Positions 38,029-46,852 of a DNA stretch of 64,000 bases are shown one piece after another (position 1 is the first letter of the stretch; each line of letters opens with the position of its first letter). The translations under genes were made by a program, and so were the position numbers. The stretch is from Alphaproteobacteria bacterium (lineage in GTDB: Bacteria; Pseudomonadota; Alphaproteobacteria; Rhodobacterales; Rhodobacteraceae): contig JAUIBL010000001.1 in NCBI GenBank assembly GCA_030428355.1, positions 1-64,000 of the forward strand, in the 5' to 3' direction. A model generated the notes under the pieces. The model was not told where the DNA came from. It worked only from the letters and a program-made list of their open reading frames with translations, and made no database searches.

Positions 38029-38233
38029 CGCGCCGGGCATGGCGGAACGAGTCACCGCATGTCTGCGCAGATCCTGTCAAAGGGTTAATAGGTCCGATCC
38101 GGTCCCAATGTTTCGCGCGCGAAACAATAGGTCAGGTTTGGTTCCGATCCCTATTGCGGCTCCGGATCAACAGGATACCCATATTTCCGGCCATGCCTTG
38201 TATGCCCGTCGCGCACATTCTACATGGGCCTGC
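38029..38233. other. intergenic region before the S49 peptidase
   Basis: About 205 bp with no credible ORF. TTTCGCGCGCGAAAC (38108-38122) is a further palindrome. The promoter of the S49 peptidase should be here, but no clear consensus was found. Confidence 0.3.
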
Positions 38234-39031
38234 ATGAAACGCTTTATCCCATTTGTGAAATCCGACCCGATCGTCGCGGTTGTCCGGATGCAAGGCACGA
38301 TCGCGGCGGGGTCTCGGGGGACCCTGAGCGATGCCAGCCTGCGGTCGCTTCTCGAAAAGGCGTTTCGCAAGGGCAAACCCGCTGCGGTTGCCCTGGAGAT
38401 CAACTCACCGGGCGGATCGCCGGTGCAAAGTTCGCTCATCGGAGCGCGCATCCGGCGTCTGGCCGATGAAACCGAAACCCCTGTTTACGCCTTCGTCGAA
38501 GACGTCGCGGCCTCGGGCGGATACTGGATCGCCAGCGCCGCAGACGAGATTTACGCCGACCCGGCCTCCATTCTTGGCTCCATCGGGGTCATCTCTGCGG
38601 GGTTCGGCGCGCATGTGTTCCTGCAACGGCAGGGCATCGAACGGCGGGTCTACACGGCGGGCAAGTCGAAATCCATGCTCGACCCGTTCCGTCCCGAAAA
38701 CGAAGAGGACGTGGCGCGTCTGAACAGGCTGCTTGGCCAGTTGCACGAGACATTCATCCACCAGGTCAAGACACGCCGGGGCAAAAAACTTGCAGACAAC
38801 CCCGATCTCTTCACTGGCGAGATCTGGGTCGGTCAGGGCGCGGTGGATGTTGGCCTTGCGGATCAGATCGGACATCTTGTTCCGGCGATGAAAGAGCGGT
38901 TCGGCGACACCGTCAAATTCCGCCGCTACGAACAGCGTCGCCCCTTCCTGAGCCGGTTCGGTGCGAAACTGACCGAAGACGCGCTGGGTGCCATCGAAGA
39001 ACGCGCCGAATTCGCGCGCTACGGGCTCTGA
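38234..39031 (+). CDS. S49-family (SppA-like) serine peptidase
   Basis: 265 residues from ATG 38234, the short SppA/SohB-like form without an obvious membrane anchor. The Ser nucleophile is in VAASGGYWIASAAD and the general-base Lys in YTAGKSKSMLDPF, the Ser-Lys dyad of this family. ALEINSPGGSPVQS is the substrate-channel region. Such enzymes degrade signal peptides or membrane-protein fragments. A 55-residue membrane protein gene overlaps its end region in the same direction. Confidence 0.92.
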   Translation: MKRFIPFVKSDPIVAVVRMQGTIAAGSRGTLSDASLRSLLEKAFRKGKPAAVALEINSPGGSPVQSSLIGARIRRLADETETPVYAFVEDVAASGGYWIASAADEIYADPASILGSIGVISAGFGAHVFLQRQGIERRVYTAGKSKSMLDPFRPENEEDVARLNRLLGQLHETFIHQVKTRRGKKLADNPDLFTGEIWVGQGAVDVGLADQIGHLVPAMKERFGDTVKFRRYEQRRPFLSRFGAKLTEDALGAIEERAEFARYGL

Positions 39032-39032
39032 T

Positions 39033-39200
39033 GTGATTTCGAAGATCGTTCTTCTCTTCCTTGTGTTCATCGCCGTGCTTGCCATGTTCGGAAAGCTGCG
39101 CATTCCCGGTGCCAAGCGTCTGGCCAATGCCAAGTGCCGCACTTGTGGACGGTATCGCATCGGCAAAGGGCCATGCCCCTGCGGCGGAAAGGCAAGCTGA
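39033..39200 (+). CDS. small membrane protein with zinc-ribbon-like tail
   Basis: 55 residues from GTG 39033, one base after the peptidase stop. It has one N-terminal helix (KIVLLFLVFIAVLAMFG), then a Cys-rich tail CRTCGRYRIGKGPCPCG that could bind zinc. The tight fit between peptidase and exchanger (1 bp on either side) and the ordered Cys pattern argue that it is real. No function is known to me. Confidence 0.7.
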   Translation: MISKIVLLFLVFIAVLAMFGKLRIPGAKRLANAKCRTCGRYRIGKGPCPCGGKAS

Positions 39201-39201
39201 C

Positions 39202-40155
39202 ATGATGATGATCTGGGGGGGTGTCGTTGTCGGTCTGGTGATCCTGCTGCTTGCCGGGGATGCGCTGGTCAAGGGCGCGGTCAACCTGTCGCTGCGGATC
39301 GGTATCCCGGCGCTGATCGTCAGCCTGACCGTTGTCGCGTTCGGCACGTCCGCACCGGAATTGCTCATTTCGATCAATGCGGCGATCGAGGACGTGCCGG
39401 GCATCGCGCTGGGCAATGTGGTGGGATCGAACACCGCGAACATCCTGCTGGTGCTGGGGATACCCGCGCTTCTTGCGGTGATGCACACCAGCGAATGCGA
39501 CACGCGCAAAAGCTATGTGATCATGCTGGCGGCGTCGGTTCTGTTCATCGCGCTGGCCTTTCGCGGCGTGTTTGACTGGATGTCCGGGATTATCCTTCTT
39601 GCCGCACTTGCCGTCATCCTGGGCGACTCCCTACGCGAGGCGCTGGCCCATCGGCGGGCGGGGCAGGATGCCGAGGACGAGGAAGAGCCCGAGGGGGCTG
39701 ACCCGGACATGCCTTGGTGGAAGATTCTGCTTTACCTCTCGCTGGGTCTTGTGGGCCTGCCGTTCGGCGCGGATCTTCTGGTCGATAGTTCTGTCGAGAT
39801 CGCAAAGATCTTTGGCGTCAGTGACACGGTGATCGGGCTGACGCTGGTGGCCTTAGGCACATCGCTGCCAGAGCTTGCAACAACCGTCATGGCGGCGCTG
39901 CGGCGTCAGGCCGATGTGGCGTTGGGCAATGTAATCGGGTCCAACATGTTCAACCTGCTGGCCATCATCGGCGTGGCCTCGCTGATTGCGCCGATCCCTG
40001 TCGACCCGGAATTCCTGCGCTTCGATCTCTGGGTGATGCTGGCCGCATCCATGCTGATCTTTCCGCTGGTGTTCCTTGGCAAGGATCTCACAAGGCTTTG
40101 GGGCATCGCCTTGTCTGCGCTGTATCTGAGCTACATTGCGCTTGTCATCTTGTGA
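39202..40155 (+). CDS. calcium/sodium antiporter (YrbG/CaxA-type)
   Basis: 317 residues, about ten helices in two inverted Na/Ca-exchanger repeats. The ion-binding repeats are seen as AFGTSAPELLISINA with GNVVGSNTANIL in the first half, and ALGTSLPELATTVMAAL with GNVIGSNMFNLL in the second. The central cytoplasmic loop is acidic (AEDEEEPEGADPD). It exchanges Ca2+ for Na+ or H+. Confidence 0.94.
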   Translation: MMMIWGGVVVGLVILLLAGDALVKGAVNLSLRIGIPALIVSLTVVAFGTSAPELLISINAAIEDVPGIALGNVVGSNTANILLVLGIPALLAVMHTSECDTRKSYVIMLAASVLFIALAFRGVFDWMSGIILLAALAVILGDSLREALAHRRAGQDAEDEEEPEGADPDMPWWKILLYLSLGLVGLPFGADLLVDSSVEIAKIFGVSDTVIGLTLVALGTSLPELATTVMAALRRQADVALGNVIGSNMFNLLAIIGVASLIAPIPVDPEFLRFDLWVMLAASMLIFPLVFLGKDLTRLWGIALSALYLSYIALVIL

Positions 40156-40170
40156 GCGCGGGGCACATCC

Positions 40171-40950
40171 ATGAGCAAAGCACTGATCACGGGCGCGGGC
40201 AAACGCCTTGGCCGGGCCATGGCGCTTTATCTTGCGGATCGCGGCTTTGACGTTGCGGTGCATTACGCCTCTTCGTCCGACGCGGCCGAGGAGGTGGCGG
40301 TTCTGATTCGTGCCAAGGGCAGGCAGGCCTGCACCGTTCAGGCGGATCTGCTGAAGGAAGACGAAACGCAGGCCCTGACCGAAGCCGCGATTGCGGGCAT
40401 TGGCGGCCCCTTGACGGTGCTGATCAACAACGCGTCGATCTTTGAGTACGACAATATCGAAACCGCCACCCGCGAAAGCTGGGACCGGCATCTGGAAAGC
40501 AACCTGCGCGCGCCGTTTGTGCTGACCCAGCATTTCGCAGCGCAACTGCCTGCGCCCGCGATGGACGACATGAACGAGCCGGTCGCAACCGGGCTGGTGA
40601 TCAACATGATCGACCAGAGGGTGCGCAAACTGACGCCCGAATTCATGACCTACACCATCGCCAAGATGGGGCTGTGGGCCTTGACCCAGACATCGGCACA
40701 GGCGCTGGCACCGGTCTGTCGCGTCAATGCCATCGGTCCGGGGCCGACCCTGCGCGGCGGGCGGCAGAGCGAAGCGCATTTCGCCAAACAGCGCGCCGCC
40801 ACCGTGCTGAAACGGGGATCGAACACATCGGACATCACCGGGGCGCTGGGCTATTTTCTGGACGCGCCGGGAGTCACCGGACAACTGCTGTGCGTCGATG
40901 GCGGGCAGCATCTGGGATGGCAGACTCCGGACGTGATCGGGGTTGAATGA
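40171..40950 (+). CDS. SDR-family oxidoreductase (pteridine reductase-like)
   Basis: 259-residue short-chain dehydrogenase. The cofactor loop GAGKRLGRAMA (residues ~8-18) with the basic residues typical of NADPH use, then NNAS (~91) and the catalytic YTIAK (~160s). The layout resembles PTR1/FolM-type pteridine reductases, but the substrate is not proven. It begins 15 bp after the antiporter. Confidence 0.85.
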   Translation: MSKALITGAGKRLGRAMALYLADRGFDVAVHYASSSDAAEEVAVLIRAKGRQACTVQADLLKEDETQALTEAAIAGIGGPLTVLINNASIFEYDNIETATRESWDRHLESNLRAPFVLTQHFAAQLPAPAMDDMNEPVATGLVINMIDQRVRKLTPEFMTYTIAKMGLWALTQTSAQALAPVCRVNAIGPGPTLRGGRQSEAHFAKQRAATVLKRGSNTSDITGALGYFLDAPGVTGQLLCVDGGQHLGWQTPDVIGVE

Positions 40951-41261
40951 TGCGGGCCAAAGACAAGTTTTGCACCGCCTGCGGTGGCGTCACGAAAGCG
41001 TTACGAAAGTGTTAATGTTTTCAGTCACTTGTTCAGGATGCGAAAAAGTTTTATTATATATCAATTAGTTAAAATGTTGCCTAAAAATTAGGCAAACCGG
41101 AGAGGTGGCCGAAAAACAAGGAAAAATCCGGTACGTCCAAAACTTCTCCGCAGAGTTATCCACAAAAAGCGTGGATGTCTTAACGGTTGCATCGGGCAGT
41201 CCAATGGGGCAACGAAAGACATAGAATCGCGACTGTTTTCAAACCGTCAATTCAGGCTGAC
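40951..41261. promoter_or_regulatory. AT-rich region upstream of uvrC with 11-bp repeats and a DnaA box
   Basis: A 311-bp gene-free stretch, strikingly A+T-rich around 41011-41095. It holds a tandem 11-bp repeat CGAAAGCGTTA / CGAAAGTGTTA (40993-41014), an inverted repeat GCCTAA-AAA-TTAGGC (41079-41093) and a perfect DnaA-box sequence TTATCCACA (41156-41164). It probably contains the uvrC promoter. A replication-related role is possible but only one DnaA box is present. Confidence 0.5.
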
Positions 41262-43130
41262 ATGACCAGGACCACAGACGCTGACACATTGACCGGCCAT
41301 GCCCGGATTCAGGGCTATCTGAAGACGCTGGATTCGAGTCCCGGCGTGTACCGGATGCTCGATGCACAGGCGCGGGTGCTCTATGTCGGCAAGGCGCGGA
41401 ACCTGCGGGCGCGGGTGTCGAACTATTCACGACCATCGCCCCAGCATTCGGGCCGGATCGCGCGGATGATTTCCGAAACCGCGTCGATGATGTTTCTGAC
41501 GACGCGCACCGAAACCGAGGCGCTGCTGCTGGAACAGAACCTCATCAAGCAGCTCAAGCCGCGCTACAACGTGCTGCTGCGGGACGACAAGTCGTTCCCG
41601 AACATCCAGGTGACGGACCACCCGTTTCCGATGATCCGCAAACATCGCGGGGCAAAAAAGGAGAAGGGCGCGTATTATGGCCCCTTCGCCAGCGCGGGCG
41701 CGGTGAACCGGACGCTGAACCAGTTGCAGCGCGCCTTCCTGCTGCGCAACTGCTCGGACGCGATGTTCGACAGCCGCACGCGACCCTGTCTGCAGTACCA
41801 GATCAAACGCTGCTCTGCGCCCTGCGTGGGTAAGATCAGCGAGGCGGAGTATGCCGCCAGCGTGAAGGACGCCGAACGGTTCCTGTCGGGCAAATCCACC
41901 AACGTGCAGGAGACCTTGGCCAAGGAGATGGCCGAGGCGTCCGAGGCGATGGAGTTCGAACGGGCGGCCGCGCTGCGTGACCGCATCCGCGCGCTGACGC
42001 AGGTGCAGACGGCGCAGGGGATCAACCCGCGCGGTGTGACCGAGGCGGATGTGATCGCGCTGCATCTGGAAAAGGGGCAGGCCTGCGTTCAGGTGTTCTT
42101 CATCCGGGCGAACCAGAACTGGGGCAATCGGGATTTCTATCCGCGTGTCGGGCCGGATGTAGAAGAGGCCGAAGTGCTGGAGGCGTTCCTTGGCCAGTTC
42201 TACGACACCAAAGAGCCGCCCAAGCTGATCCTGCTGTCACACCCGATCGAGAACGAAGACCTGATGACCGAAGCCCTGTCGGACAAGCTGGGCCGCAAGG
42301 TCGAGATTGCGGTGCCATTGCGGGGGGAAAAGTCCGAGCTTGTGGATGGTGCGTTGCGCAACGCGCGGGAGTCTCTGGCGCGGCGGATGGCGGAGACGGC
42401 GACACAGGGCAAGCTGTTGCGCGGCCTGGCGGACGCCTTTGGGCTGGACGCGCCGCCGGAGCGGATCGAAGTCTATGACAACAGCCATATTCAGGGCACC
42501 AACGCTGTCGGCGCGATGATCGTCGCGGGGCCGGACGGGTTTCTGAAGAACCAGTATCGCAAGTTCAACATCAGGGGGGACGAGCTGACCCCCGGCGATG
42601 ATTTCGGCATGATGAAAGAGGTGCTGAGCCGGCGGTTCAAGCGGTTGCTCAAGGATGACCCGGACCGCGACAAGGGGCTCTGGCCCGACCTGCTGTTGAT
42701 CGACGGGGGGGCCGGGCAGGTGTCGGCGGTGCACGCGATCATGGAAGAATACGGCGTCGAGGACGTGCCGATGGTCGGTGTGGCCAAGGGGGTGGACCGC
42801 GATGCGGGCAAGGAAGAATTCCACCGTTCAGGCACCCGGCCCTTTGCGCTGCGCCACAATGATCCGGTTTTGTATTTCGTGCAGCGCCTGCGGGACGAGG
42901 CGCACCGCTTTGCCATTGGCACACACCGGGCGAAGCGGGCGAAGTCCCAGATGGCCAATCCGCTGGACGAGATCTCGGGGGTTGGGGCGTCACGCAAGCG
43001 GGCGCTGCTGGCGCATTTCGGATCGGCCAAGGCGGTCAGCCGGGCGAACCTGGCTGACCTGAAAGCCGTCGATGGCGTGAGCGAAGCCCTCGCTGAGAGG
43101 ATCTACGCGTTCTTCCACGAAAAGGGATAG
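41262..43130 (+). CDS. uvrC: excinuclease ABC subunit C
   Basis: 622 residues from ATG 41262. The N-terminal GIY-YIG nuclease is visible as SPGVYRMLD and [17 protein letters not shown] motif ([20 protein letters not shown]) binds UvrB, an RNase H-like nuclease domain ([28 protein letters not shown]) makes the 5' cut, and a helix-hairpin-helix pair ends the protein. It carries out both incisions in nucleotide excision repair. Confidence 0.96.
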   Translation: MTRTTDADTLTGHARIQGYLKTLDSSPGVYRMLDAQARVLYVGKARNLRARVSNYSRPSPQHSGRIARMISETASMMFLTTRTETEALLLEQNLIKQLKPRYNVLLRDDKSFPNIQVTDHPFPMIRKHRGAKKEKGAYYGPFASAGAVNRTLNQLQRAFLLRNCSDAMFDSRTRPCLQYQIKRCSAPCVGKISEAEYAASVKDAERFLSGKSTNVQETLAKEMAEASEAMEFERAAALRDRIRALTQVQTAQGINPRGVTEADVIALHLEKGQACVQVFFIRANQNWGNRDFYPRVGPDVEEAEVLEAFLGQFYDTKEPPKLILLSHPIENEDLMTEALSDKLGRKVEIAVPLRGEKSELVDGALRNARESLARRMAETATQGKLLRGLADAFGLDAPPERIEVYDNSHIQGTNAVGAMIVAGPDGFLKNQYRKFNIRGDELTPGDDFGMMKEVLSRRFKRLLKDDPDRDKGLWPDLLLIDGGAGQVSAVHAIMEEYGVEDVPMVGVAKGVDRDAGKEEFHRSGTRPFALRHNDPVLYFVQRLRDEAHRFAIGTHRAKRAKSQMANPLDEISGVGASRKRALLAHFGSAKAVSRANLADLKAVDGVSEALAERIYAFFHEKG

Positions 43131-43137
43131 GGCGGGT

Positions 43138-43551
43138 TTACTGGATCGACAGGTCGAGATTGAAACCGCTCGTCTTGCCCGTGTCCTCGTCGTTGCCCAT
43201 GTGGTAGACGCGGATCGCGTATGTGCCCTTGGATGGCAGGTCCACTGTCGTGGAATTCCCGTTCATCGAGCTGTTGTAGATTGCAACACCATCGCTGCCC
43301 GGGGGCAGGATGTTGAAATAGACGGTGCCGTTGCCATTGCTGTTGGTCACGGTGAGTTCGACGAACATTTTCTGACCGGCATTCGCGCCAAGAAGGTAAT
43401 CGATATATTCATTGCCGATGATGGTTCCGGACACCATAGTGCCAAAGTTGCCGGGCGCGAATTTCACTTCGGATGTCATCTGTGCAGATGCGCCTGACCC
43501 GAGCGTCAGACCAAGTGCAATTGCAAGAGCGGGGAGGACACGGAAAGACAT
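43138..43551 (-). CDS. exported PliG-like protein (g-type lysozyme inhibitor fold)
   Basis: 137 residues with a signal peptide cut after GASA. The mature domain is beta-rich: VKFAPGNFGTMVSGTIIG, AGQKMFVELTVTNSNGNG, LPSKGTYAIRVYHMGNDE and GFNLDLSIQ. The layout (xVxFxxG...SGxI.G...Y.....AGQK......G.Y.(V/I)RV......) follows E. coli PliG, a periplasmic inhibitor of goose-type lysozyme, as I recall that sequence. This is a by-eye match; other pre-peptidase-like beta domains share parts of it. Stands alone, convergent with uvrC. Confidence 0.65.
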   Translation of the reverse strand: MSFRVLPALAIALGLTLGSGASAQMTSEVKFAPGNFGTMVSGTIIGNEYIDYLLGANAGQKMFVELTVTNSNGNGTVYFNILPPGSDGVAIYNSSMNGNSTTVDLPSKGTYAIRVYHMGNDEDTGKTSGFNLDLSIQ

Positions 43552-43620
43552 GATTGATTCTCCTGTATCATGTGCGCGGACGTTAGCCCTCTGGAATTGC
43601 TCGTTAAAGCTGTATCTTTC

Positions 43621-44052
43621 TCAGCCTTTAATGGACGAGAGCGTATCGACAATTTCAGCAGGCAGGGCGGCGGGGCGGCCATCGGCACCGACATGCACCT
43701 GCGTGAAGAACCCCTCGGCCCCGGCGGTGTCGCTGTCATTGGCAAAGAGCGCGATCTCGTACCGGAAAGACGACGTGCCGATATGGGCGATGCGGATGCC
43801 CGCCGTCAGGATGTCGGGAAAGCCCAGTTCGGCATGGTAGCGGCAGCCGCTTTCGACGACGAGGAATTTCGTGGCGTTCGGTCCCCGGATTTCGATCCCC
43901 TGTTCGATCTGCCAGAGGCTGACGGCGGTGTCGAACAGCGCGTAATAGGTAGCGTTGTTCAGGTGGCCGTACTCGTCATTGTCCTGCCAGCGGGTCGGCA
44001 GGGTGCGGAAGGCGCGATAGTCGGCGCGGGTTCCGGGCGGCGTGCGCACCAT
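43621..44052 (-). CDS. 4-hydroxybenzoyl-CoA-thioesterase-type hotdog protein
   Basis: 143 residues of the YbgC/4HBT hotdog fold. The catalytic Asp is in TRWQDNDEYGHLNNATYYA; GFPDILTAGIRIAHIGTSSF forms the central strands. It probably hydrolyses a short acyl-CoA. The start overlaps the upstream TIGR02186 stop (ATGA), so it is the third gene of the sulfite-exporter operon. Confidence 0.9.
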   Translation of the reverse strand: MVRTPPGTRADYRAFRTLPTRWQDNDEYGHLNNATYYALFDTAVSLWQIEQGIEIRGPNATKFLVVESGCRYHAELGFPDILTAGIRIAHIGTSSFRYEIALFANDSDTAGAEGFFTQVHVGADGRPAALPAEIVDTLSSIKG

Positions 44053-44810
44053 CAGCCCGAGCGCATCAGGCGGAAGGCGGCGGACGCGCCCCAGCCCGCC
44101 GCAATGGCGATGGTGAGCGACAGAAGCCCGTAGATCAGCGGTTGCTGACGCGACAGGTTGAAGAGCCAGCGTTCAAGCCCGACCTTGCTGACCTCGATGC
44201 TGGTTTCGTATTTCGACACGACCTTGCCGCCCCGGGTCAGGAACACGCGGGTTTCGTATTCGCCTTCGGTCAGGTTCGCGGGCATCTGGATCGCGGTGTT
44301 GAACAGCGTGGATTCGCGCAGGTCCACCGCGCCTTCGGCCAGAACGTAGAGACCGTTCTCCATGCGGATGCGCACCAGCGCGTCGATGAATTCCTGCGGA
44401 TTGGCCACTTGCGACCATGCACCGATCGACCGGATGCGGCGCGGGATCGACACGTTGTGGCGCAGGTCGTCGGCTTCGTTCAGGACCTCGCTCCACGGGG
44501 CCGAGGTGGCAATGGCATAAAAGCTGGGGGCGGCGGAGACATCCATTGCGTCGGTGTTGACCCAGATGCCCAGAACGCGGTCCTTGCGGCGCACCGTGAT
44601 CGGCGCCTGCGGTCCTGCGATGGTCACGACCACCTGTATCGGCGCATCCTGCGGGATCGGGGTTTCGCGCTTGATCGCGCCGTAGATGATGATTTCGGAC
44701 CCGTCGAAATTGGTCGAGATCGACACCTGGTCCTGGCTGAGACCCAGAACCACCTCTTCGGCCCGCAGCGGCAGGGCGAGACATGCAAGGATCAGGAGCA
44801 ACCAGCGCAT
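44052..44810 (-). CDS. TIGR02186-family periplasmic protein with C-terminal anchor
   Basis: 252 residues from ATG 44810. A signal peptide (MRWLLLILACLALPLRA) leads into beta-rich sequence (VVLGLSQDQVSISTNFDGSE, VLGIWVNTDAMDV). A C-terminal helix (PLIYGLLSLTIAIAAGWGA) anchors it. The family regularly accompanies TauE/SafE exporters in alphaproteobacteria; its job is not known. It overlaps both neighbours in the operon (TGATG and ATGA). Confidence 0.85.
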   Translation of the reverse strand: MRWLLLILACLALPLRAEEVVLGLSQDQVSISTNFDGSEIIIYGAIKRETPIPQDAPIQVVVTIAGPQAPITVRRKDRVLGIWVNTDAMDVSAAPSFYAIATSAPWSEVLNEADDLRHNVSIPRRIRSIGAWSQVANPQEFIDALVRIRMENGLYVLAEGAVDLRESTLFNTAIQMPANLTEGEYETRVFLTRGGKVVSKYETSIEVSKVGLERWLFNLSRQQPLIYGLLSLTIAIAAGWGASAAFRLMRSG

Positions 44811-45742
44811 CAGTGGCCTCCGGCCGTGCCGATCGAGAACAGCTCGGACGGTTGGATCAGCAGGTCGAGAGCCAGCTTGCCGCAGACGGCGAGCACCATC
44901 AGCGCCAGCAGGATGCGCAACTGTTCGGCCTTGAGCTTGGCCCCGATCACGGTGCCGATCTGGGCACCGACCACGCCACCGATGAGCAGAAGAACGGCCA
45001 GCACCATGTCCACGGTGTAGTTCGTGGTGGCGTGCAGCAGCGTCGTGAACCCGGTCACGAAGATGATCTGAAAGAGCGACGTGCCCACAACCACCTTGGT
45101 GGGCATGCCCAGAAGGTAGATCATCGCGGGGACCATGATGAAGCCGCCACCTACACCCATGATCGCGGCAAGGATGCCCACGAGGATTCCGACGATCACC
45201 GGTGGGATGACCGAGATGTAGAGGCCCGACGTGCGGAAGCGCATCTTGAAGGGCAGGCCGTGAATCCAGTTGTGCTTCTTGCGCTTGGGGGCCGCCCCCG
45301 AGCGCGTCTTGCGGATCGCGTTCAAGCTTTCGACGAACATCAGCGACCCGATGACGCCAAGGAACACGACATAGCACAGCTTGACCAGCAGATCGACCTG
45401 ACCAAGGCTTTTGAGATAGTTGAAGACCGCAACACCCAGCGCCGCGCCGATCAGCCCCCCGATGAGAAGGACGGTTCCCATCTTGAGATCGACGGTTTTT
45501 CGCCTGAGATGGGCCAACACGCCGGAAAACGAGGAGGCGACGATCTGGTTGGCCTCGGTCGCCACCGCCACCGCCGGGGGGATGCCGATGAAGAACAGCA
45601 GCGGCGTCATCAGGAAGCCGCCCCCGACCCCGAACATGCCCGACAGAACCCCGACCATGCCGCCCAGGCCAAGAAGCAGGAACGCGTTGACCGATACTTC
45701 GGCGATGGGGAGGTAGATCTGCATGTTTGTCCATAGACCCAT
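44810..45742 (-). CDS. TauE/SafE-family sulfite/anion exporter
   Basis: 310 residues, about eight helices with the family repeats GLGGMVGVLSGMFGVGGGFL in the N-half and LAAIMGVGGGFIMVPAMIYL in the C-half. TauE/SafE proteins export sulfite, sulfoacetate or related organosulfur anions, which suits sulfonate-using roseobacters. First gene of a three-gene coupled operon with TIGR02186 and a thioesterase. Confidence 0.9.
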   Translation of the reverse strand: MGLWTNMQIYLPIAEVSVNAFLLLGLGGMVGVLSGMFGVGGGFLMTPLLFFIGIPPAVAVATEANQIVASSFSGVLAHLRRKTVDLKMGTVLLIGGLIGAALGVAVFNYLKSLGQVDLLVKLCYVVFLGVIGSLMFVESLNAIRKTRSGAAPKRKKHNWIHGLPFKMRFRTSGLYISVIPPVIVGILVGILAAIMGVGGGFIMVPAMIYLLGMPTKVVVGTSLFQIIFVTGFTTLLHATTNYTVDMVLAVLLLIGGVVGAQIGTVIGAKLKAEQLRILLALMVLAVCGKLALDLLIQPSELFSIGTAGGH

Positions 45743-45826
45743 CCCTCGGCCCGTTTCAAGCAGTGCAAAGCCGCAGGTTGAAAAAGGACTTACGAATGTG
45801 GGTCAACTGGACTTAGCACAGGGGGC

Positions 45827-45869
45827 GGGTGATGCGTCGACGCATCACCCGTTTCCGTTGACGGAAACG
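45827..45869 (-). repeat. paired GTCGAC-centred palindromes, copy C
   Basis: A perfect palindrome with core GATGCGTCGACGCATC and GGGT/ACCC ends (45827-45850) abuts a near-perfect one, TTTCCGTTGACGGAAA with CG/CG ends (45850-45869). Read on the minus strand the T-rich unit starts 17 nt after the stop of the permease gene at 45887, the same order as copies A and B. Confidence 0.82.
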
Positions 45870-45886
45870 CCCGCTTAACCCGAGTG

Positions 45887-46852
45887 TCAGCGTTCCTTGA
45901 CGTAGGGCTCGCCCCCGGCGCGCGGCGGAATCGCCTTGCCGACGAAGCCCGCAAGGATCACCACGGTCAGGATATAGGGCAGGGCATCCATGAACTGGAC
46001 CGGCACCACAAACGCGCCAAGGTCGATGTTCTGATAGCGCAGGGCGACGGCCTGCAGCAGACCGAACAGAAGGCACGCGTAAAGCGCATACCATGGCCGC
46101 CACTTGGCAAAGATCAGCGCGGCCAGCGCAATGAACCCGCGCCCGGCGGTCATGTCCTTGACGAAGCCAGCCTGAAGGGCCGTGGCGAGGTAGGCCCCGG
46201 CAATGCCACAGAGCACTCCGCAGATGCCCACCGCGATGTAGCGCAGGCCGACAACGGAAATACCGGCCGTGTCCACGGCCTCGGGGGCTTCGCCGACAGC
46301 GCGCAGGCGCAGGCCGAAGCGGGTGCGATAGAGCAGCCACCACGTCAGCGGCACCATGGCAAAGGCGACATAGACCAGGATCGAATGACCCGAGATCAGT
46401 TCGCCGTAGATCGGGCCAATCAGCGGAATGCCCGCGACAGCCTCCACGCCCGGCAGGGTGATGCCTTCGAACCGGCCCTCGCCGATCAAGGACGACGTGC
46501 GCCCGCCCTGGCTGAACCAGTCCTGTGCGATCAGGACTGTCAGACCGGCGGCAAGGAAGTTGATCGCCACGCCGGAAATGAGCTGATTGCCCCGGAAGGT
46601 GATCGACGCGAGACCGTGCAGCACCGACAGCGCCAGCGAGGCGAGGATGCCAGCGCCGAGGCCCATCCAGACATCCCCGGTGATCGCGGCGATGGCGGCG
46701 GAGAAGAACGCGGCGGCGAGCATCTTGCCTTCAAGCCCGATGTCAAAGATGCCAGCCCGTTCCGAGTAGAGACCGGCCAAGCAGGCCAGCAGCAGCGGTG
46801 TGGCCAGACGCACGGTGCTGTCGAGCACCTGAAGCAGGGTTGCGAAATCCAT
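45887..46852 (-). CDS. nucleoside ABC transporter permease (NupQ-type)
   Basis: 321 residues, about nine helices of the BPD_transp_2 type, with GIFDIGLEGKMLAAAFFSA near the start and RAVGEAPEAVDTAGI in the coupling loop, features of the YufQ/NupQ and RbsC-like permeases. Its start overlaps the stop of the partner permease by one base. Last gene of the BMP-type transporter operon; palindrome copy C follows it. Confidence 0.9.
   Translation of the reverse strand: MDFATLLQVLDSTVRLATPLLLACLAGLYSERAGIFDIGLEGKMLAAAFFSAAIAAITGDVWMGLGAGILASLALSVLHGLASITFRGNQLISGVAINFLAAGLTVLIAQDWFSQGGRTSSLIGEGRFEGITLPGVEAVAGIPLIGPIYGELISGHSILVYVAFAMVPLTWWLLYRTRFGLRLRAVGEAPEAVDTAGISVVGLRYIAVGICGVLCGIAGAYLATALQAGFVKDMTAGRGFIALAALIFAKWRPWYALYACLLFGLLQAVALRYQNIDLGAFVVPVQFMDALPYILTVVILAGFVGKAIPPRAGGEPYVKER

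Noticed and set aside
41156-41164. Chromosomal oriC at the DnaA box
   Set aside because: Only one perfect box was found and the usual origin neighbours (dnaA, hemE, parAB) are absent; kept only as a regulatory or origin-like observation.
44811-45734. Minus-strand reading joined to TIGR02186 that would give a 560-residue protein
   Set aside because: This part is the TauE/SafE gene in another frame; Arg/His/Gly-rich sequence without domains. TIGR02186 starts at 44810.
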